Both the position numbers and the translations under genes were made by a program. This document shows positions 9,025-12,468 of a stretch of 12,468 bases of DNA, in pieces. The stretch spans positions 1 through 12,468 of the forward strand of contig JBPCOI010000046.1 of the NCBI GenBank assembly GCA_051000395.1, read 5' to 3'. The DNA comes from JBPCOI01 sp051000395 (lineage in GTDB: Bacteria > Actinomycetota > Actinomycetes > Mycobacteriales > Jatrophihabitantaceae). Within the stretch, counting starts at the first letter, position 1. Each line of letters starts with the position of its first letter. The notes under the pieces are model-generated. The model was not told the origin of the DNA. It saw only the letters and a list, made by a program, of their open reading frames with translations, and searched no databases.

Positions 9025-9144
9025 ACCTGCGCTGAGCAGCGAGGCCTCGCGCCGGTCACGCACCGGCCTCCTGTCCAGCTAACGCAGGCATGGTGAGAAT
9101 GTCCAGTGCCGCACAGCGGGCACCGAAGCGACGGCTGAGCACGC
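9025..9144. promoter_or_regulatory. Divergent intergenic region, promoters expected but not clear
   Basis: This stretch separates the divergent small gene and the DUF2254 gene. On the minus strand a -35-like TGGACA (9100-9105) is 17 nt from a poor -10-like TTAGCT (9077-9082). On the plus strand GAGAAT (9095-9100) is a partial -10. TGTCCAG occurs twice in direct orientation, at 9072-9078 and 9100-9106, 28 nt apart. None is strong enough for a firm promoter or operator call. Confidence 0.25.
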
Positions 9145-9149
9145 GGAGG
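9145..9149 (+). promoter_or_regulatory. Shine-Dalgarno deciding the GTG start of the DUF2254 gene
   Basis: GGAGG is 8 nt before GTG 9158. It overlaps the alternative GTG at 9149, which therefore cannot use it. Confidence 0.6.
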
Positions 9150-9157
9150 TGCCCTCG

Positions 9158-10372
9158 GTGAACGCGCTGCACGTGGTGTCGGCGACCCACCTGCGGGTGC
9201 GTGCCCGGCAGGCGTTCTGGCTGATCCCGACGGGCTGCGTCGCCGTCGCGCTGCTGCTCGCGCTCGGCCTGCCCGAACTCGACGCGTACACCCACGCGCA
9301 CACCGCGTTGTTGTTCCCCGGCGGGCCGGACGCGGCGCGCAGCTTCCTGTCCTCGATCACTACTGCGATGATCTCGATGACTGGCCTGGTCTTCTCCATC
9401 ACGATCGTCGCGCTGCAGCTGGCAGCCGGTCAGTTCTCCTCCCGGGTGATGCGCGACTTCCTCCGCGACCGCGTCATCCAGCTGACCTTCGGCGTCTTCG
9501 TCGCGACGTTCACCTACTCGATGGTGCTGCAGCGATCGGTCCGGGGGAGCAGCAGCGGCGGCCCGGTCACCGTCCCGCAGCTCGCGGTGTCCGTCGCGTT
9601 CGTGTTCGTCCTGGGCAGCGTCGCGCTGTTCATCGTCTACATCAACCGCATCGCCAACTCGATCCGGGTGGCCAACATCGTCGACCGGATCGGCACCCGC
9701 ACCCGCGCCACCCTCGATACGCGGTACCCGCTGGACGGTGCCCCGGCCGCGCCGCCGCCGCCGACCTCGCCGCCGGACCGGTACCTGTCCTGCCCGCGCC
9801 CCGGGGTGATCGTCTCGATCAACGAGAGCGCTCTCGTCGCCCGCGCCGAGCGCAGCGGCTCGGTGCTCGTCCTGCTGCCTCGGGTCGGCGACTACGTCCC
9901 GGCCGGAGCCCGGCTCATCGCCGTCCACGGAGCGGTGGGGTCCGAGGCGGACCTGCTGCGCCACATCGCCTTCGATACCGAACGCACCTACGAGCAGGAC
10001 GTCGCCTTCGGCTTCCGGGAGCTCGTCGACATCGCCGAACGAGCCCTGTCGCCGGCCGTCAACGATCCCACCACGGCTGCGCAGTCCATCGACGTCCTGC
10101 ACGACCTGCTCCGCCGCCTCGCGATCCGCCCCGCGCCCGTCGGCGGTCACGTGGACGCGGCGGGGCGGCTGCGGCTGCTCACCCCGCGTTACGAGTTCGC
10201 TGACCTGCTGGACCTGGCCCTGGAGGAGATCGCGCACTACGGCCGTGGTGACGTGCAGACACCGCGGCGGCTGCACGCCATGCTGGCGGACCTGCACGAC
10301 GTCGCGCGTCCGGAGTACCGCCCCGCGATCACCGGCTGGTTGCAGGCGGTGACGTCCGCGAACATGCCGTAG
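9158..10372 (+). CDS. DUF2254-family membrane protein
   Basis: The 404-residue product matches the DUF2254 family, predicted integral membrane proteins of unknown biochemical role. Four membrane segments are visible near residues 19-38, 66-90, 108-125 and 141-163. The conserved TGLVFSITIVALQLA stretch starts at residue 75, and FSSRVMRDFL follows the second segment. The hydrophilic C-terminal half carries the family signature at about 285-306 (GFRELVDIAERAL, then SPAVNDPTT). A Pro-rich linker lies near residues 195-207. The start is GTG 9158, with GGAGG 8 nt upstream; GTG 9149 would add three residues. The gene stands alone between convergent and divergent neighbours, so context gives no function. 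Its stop is 7 nt from that of the convergent MFS gene. Confidence 0.88.
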   Translation: MNALHVVSATHLRVRARQAFWLIPTGCVAVALLLALGLPELDAYTHAHTALLFPGGPDAARSFLSSITTAMISMTGLVFSITIVALQLAAGQFSSRVMRDFLRDRVIQLTFGVFVATFTYSMVLQRSVRGSSSGGPVTVPQLAVSVAFVFVLGSVALFIVYINRIANSIRVANIVDRIGTRTRATLDTRYPLDGAPAAPPPPTSPPDRYLSCPRPGVIVSINESALVARAERSGSVLVLLPRVGDYVPAGARLIAVHGAVGSEADLLRHIAFDTERTYEQDVAFGFRELVDIAERALSPAVNDPTTAAQSIDVLHDLLRRLAIRPAPVGGHVDAAGRLRLLTPRYEFADLLDLALEEIAHYGRGDVQTPRRLHAMLADLHDVARPEYRPAITGWLQAVTSANMP

Positions 10373-10376
10373 CGCG

Positions 10377-10392
10377 CGGTCAGTCATGACCG
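10377..10392. terminator. Inverted repeat across two convergent stop codons, candidate bidirectional terminator
   Basis: CGGTCA (10377-10382) and TGACCG (10387-10392) form a perfect 6-bp stem with a GTCA loop. Flanking GCGC at 10372-10375 and 10397-10400 could extend it past an internal loop. It includes the MFS stop and starts 4 nt after the DUF2254 stop. No T-run is present, as is common in high-GC actinobacteria. Confidence 0.4.
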
Positions 10393-11963
10393 GCATGCGC
10401 GGTGTTGCGTTCGGAGGCCAGCGCCGTCGCCACGTCGCGGGGGTAGGTCTTGCGGGCCGCGGTCAGCAACAGCACAGCGGACACCGCCAGCGGCGCCAGC
10501 ATGATCAGGAACGTGACGTCCAGCCCGTGCGACCCCGCGGCTGCGACCGTGCTGCCGCTGGCGCCGGTGGCCCCGGACAGGCCGCCGTGCGGACCGCCGA
10601 AGCGGCCCGAGACGTAGCCGAAGACGAGCGGGGCGGCCGCCTCGAGCAGCGAGCGCAGCACCGTACGGACGGCCTCGGCGCGCCCCCACAGGTGGTGCTG
10701 CATCACGTCCAGCCGCGCGGCGTCGAGCGGCGGGTTGGTGGCGCTGTAGGCGGCGGCGGCCAGCAACAGCAACGGCAGCGCCAGCAGCAGTTCGGGTACG
10801 AGCAGGCCGGGCAGGAACAGCGCCGCGGCGAGCAGGAAGCCCACGCCGGCCACGATGGGACGCCCCGCGAGCGTCCCGCGGCCGATGAGCCGGTCAGCGA
10901 TCCGGCCACCGCTGAGCACGCCGACGACGGCCCCGGCGCCGATGAGCACGAGCAGGCTGCTCGCCGCGGACTGCCCGAGCCCGAAGCGTCCCCGGGCGAA
11001 CTCGACGCCGAAAGTTCGCAGGCCTGCGAAGAAGAAGTAGCCGAGAGCCGAGCCGATGATCAGGACGACGTTGGTGCGGATCGAGAGGATGTAATGCACC
11101 GCCCGGCGCAGCGGCATCGTGTCGGAGTCGGTGTGCAGCACCCGTTCCGGATGCGGCGCCACTCCGGCGCGTTCGACCTCCTCCGCCAGCGGTCCCGCGT
11201 CGCGCTCGGCCTGCGCGCCCTCGGGCGCGTGCTCCGGCTCCTCGGCCGGCTCGGTGTCCACGTCCTCGGCTGCCACGATTTCCGTGGCGCCCGGATCCAG
11301 GCGGCTCTGCCCGCCGCGGTCGGGCTCCGGCAGCCTGCGCCAGATCGCCCACGCCAGTGCCAGCCCGGGGATGGCCAGCCATGCGAACGACGCGCGCCAC
11401 GACAGCACACCGGCGATGTCGCCGGAGATCAAGATGCCGGCTCCGGCACCGAGCAGTTCGCCGGAAAGGATGTAGCCGTAGACGCGTCCGCGTTCGGCGG
11501 GGGAGAAGAAGTCGCCCGTCAGGGAGGCGACCGCCGGTCCGGCGGTGGCGACGACGACGCCGAGCGCGACGCGGGTCAGCAGCAACATCAGGTAGGACAC
11601 GCTCAGCGCGCTGACGATCATCGCGACCGACCAGATGACGATCGCGATCGCGAGCAGTCGCACCCGCCGCACCCGGTCGACCGCAACTCCCACCGGCAGC
11701 GTCGCCACCGCACCGATCGCGGTCGAGAGCGTCACCAGCAGGCCCAGCTGCGTGTTGCCGATATGCAGGCTGGCCTCGAGCGGTGCGGCGATCGCGCCCA
11801 CCGTGGCCGAGTCGGCGCTGGACAGGCCCAGCACCGCGGCCAGCAGCGCGATCACCCGCAGCCGCGCCGAGCCGCCGACAGCTTTCTCCAGGCGCCGCTC
11901 GACCTCGCGATGAAACCAGTCCCGGACCCGGGTCACCCCTGCCGCGACGTCAACGCTGCTCAC
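10380..11963 (-). CDS. Major facilitator superfamily transporter
   Basis: The 527-residue product is an MFS permease in two bundles of hydrophobic helices. A motif A-like GVAVDRVRRVRLL follows the second helix (DR, then basic residues), and the NPPLDAARLDV segment lies in the C-terminal half. The substrate is not evident; the family carries sugars, acids, drugs and others by ion coupling. A long hydrophilic acidic loop (about residues 213-285, rich in Glu, Asp, Pro and Ala) separates the two halves and is longer than usual. The last 60 or so residues include a Gly/Ser-rich stretch and a final helix. The GTG start at 11963 is supported by the GTGA overlap with the upstream permease stop and by a GAGG at 11973-11976. 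Reading further upstream in the same frame gives Arg-rich shadow sequence. It is probably co-transcribed with the DMT permease. Confidence 0.87.
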   Translation of the reverse strand: MSSVDVAAGVTRVRDWFHREVERRLEKAVGGSARLRVIALLAAVLGLSSADSATVGAIAAPLEASLHIGNTQLGLLVTLSTAIGAVATLPVGVAVDRVRRVRLLAIAIVIWSVAMIVSALSVSYLMLLLTRVALGVVVATAGPAVASLTGDFFSPAERGRVYGYILSGELLGAGAGILISGDIAGVLSWRASFAWLAIPGLALAWAIWRRLPEPDRGGQSRLDPGATEIVAAEDVDTEPAEEPEHAPEGAQAERDAGPLAEEVERAGVAPHPERVLHTDSDTMPLRRAVHYILSIRTNVVLIIGSALGYFFFAGLRTFGVEFARGRFGLGQSAASSLLVLIGAGAVVGVLSGGRIADRLIGRGTLAGRPIVAGVGFLLAAALFLPGLLVPELLLALPLLLLAAAAYSATNPPLDAARLDVMQHHLWGRAEAVRTVLRSLLEAAAPLVFGYVSGRFGGPHGGLSGATGASGSTVAAAGSHGLDVTFLIMLAPLAVSAVLLLTAARKTYPRDVATALASERNTAHAGHD

Positions 11964-12468
11964 CGGTCGTGACCTCGACGGCTGACGGACGTGGCCGAAT
12001 CCGGGGGTCTCGCGGCAGGTTTCTCGTCCTCCGGCTCGGCGGCGCCCTCGGCGCCCGCGATCAGTGGGGAGCGGGCGAGCAGGAACACGCCCCAGCCGAT
12101 GACGGCGGCCGACACCGCGGCGAGGAGCAGGAAGACGCCGCCGCGCACGGTCTCGCCGAAGCCCAGCACGCCCCAGAGGATCGACACCACCGGGTCGGCC
12201 GTGGTAATCCCGGGTTGGGCGGCGATGAGGCGCCCGGCGTTGAGCGCGCTCTGCAGCAGGAACATGGCCAGGCCGCCCGCGGCGACCATCGCGTACGTCT
12301 GCCAGGTCGTGAAGATCGTCAGGAAGCCGTGGGCGAAGGTCTCCGTCATCGCCTTCATCAGCGCGGCGGTCAACCCGAACGACGCCCCGGAGGCGGTGCC
12401 GAGCAGAGCGGCGGGGGGCGGCCCCAGGGAGCAGCGGGGATGGTCTCTCTGCACACATTCAAACGCCG
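11960..12468 (-). CDS. DMT/EamA-type permease, C-terminal part (5' end outside the window)
   Basis: About 169 residues are visible. Membrane segments include LLGTASGASFGLTAAL, a second helical region with GGLAMFLLQSAL, a third with PVVSILWGVLGFGE, and a fourth before LLARSP, followed by an acidic, Pro-rich cytoplasmic tail. The GTASGASFGLTAALMKA-type opening resembles the start of the second half of drug/metabolite-transporter permeases, so the N-terminal half should lie beyond base 12468. The frame stays open to the edge. GTG 12454 is a possible start, but it would leave only half a transporter and has no clear ribosome-binding site in view. The substrate is unknown. The stop overlaps the MFS start by 4 bp. 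Confidence 0.75.
   Translation of the reverse strand, partial: AFECVQRDHPRCSLGPPPAALLGTASGASFGLTAALMKAMTETFAHGFLTIFTTWQTYAMVAAGGLAMFLLQSALNAGRLIAAQPGITTADPVVSILWGVLGFGETVRGGVFLLLAAVSAAVIGWGVFLLARSPLIAGAEGAAEPEDEKPAARPPDSATSVSRRGHDR

Noticed and set aside
8647..9096. Plus-strand open frame opposite the small Ala/Arg-rich gene
   Set aside because: Composition lacks protein-like helices, there is no good ribosome-binding site, and the minus strand has a strong AAGGAGG at proper spacing; not fully excluded.
9077..9105. Minus-strand promoter with TGGACA and TTAGCT at 17-nt spacing
   Set aside because: The -10 box matches only two consensus positions; kept only as a weak note in the intergenic entry.
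10386..11972. Long plus-strand open frame opposite the MFS gene
   Set aside because: Gln/Arg-rich shadow translation; the minus-strand frame has membrane helices and MFS motifs.
11964..12458. N-terminal extension of the MFS protein to about 692 residues
   Set aside because: The extension is Arg-rich and is the wrong frame of the permease gene; the GTGA overlap at 11960-11963 gives a better start.

Overview
The window is about 12.5 kb of very GC-rich DNA with strong G/C preference at third codon positions, many GTG starts, clear Shine-Dalgarno sequences and tightly packed genes. This suggests an actinobacterium, possibly of the Pseudonocardiales. That placement is inferred from style and protein families, not from a marker gene. 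I see no RNA gene, insertion sequence, integrase, CRISPR array or replication origin.

Region 1 (1-8571, plus strand) is a compact six-gene set, probably one operon. In order: a four-helix membrane protein, a gluconate 2-dehydrogenase subunit 3-like small subunit, a GMC flavoprotein, a PoxB-like thiamine-diphosphate enzyme, a large FAD plus Fe-S 2-hydroxyacid dehydrogenase, and an enolase-superfamily acid-sugar dehydratase-type protein. The junctions are a 4-bp overlap, a 1-bp overlap, a 69-nt gap carrying three 10-bp repeats at exact 16-nt spacing, a 3-nt gap and a 4-bp overlap. Three of the enzymes belong to families that pass electrons to quinones or cytochromes rather than to NAD. The GMC protein carries the C-x5-C-x3-C motif that holds a [3Fe-4S] cluster in the FAD-glucose dehydrogenase catalytic subunit. 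No Tat signal and no cytochrome c partner is visible. My working model is an intracellular, NAD-independent route that oxidises a sugar or sugar acid, dehydrates it, and feeds the 2-keto or 2-hydroxy acid products into the respiratory chain. The substrate is unknown, and no aldolase, transporter or regulator is visible in this part.

Region 2 (8572-9157) holds a small alanine/arginine-rich protein of unknown function on the minus strand, convergent with the operon, and a divergent intergenic stretch.

Region 3 (9158-10372, plus strand) is a DUF2254 membrane protein. It converges on region 4 with only 7 nt between the stop codons, and an inverted repeat covers the junction.

Region 4 (10380-12468, minus strand) is a two-gene transporter set: the C-terminal part of a DMT/EamA-type permease, cut by the window edge, followed with a 4-bp overlap by an MFS transporter with a long acidic central loop.
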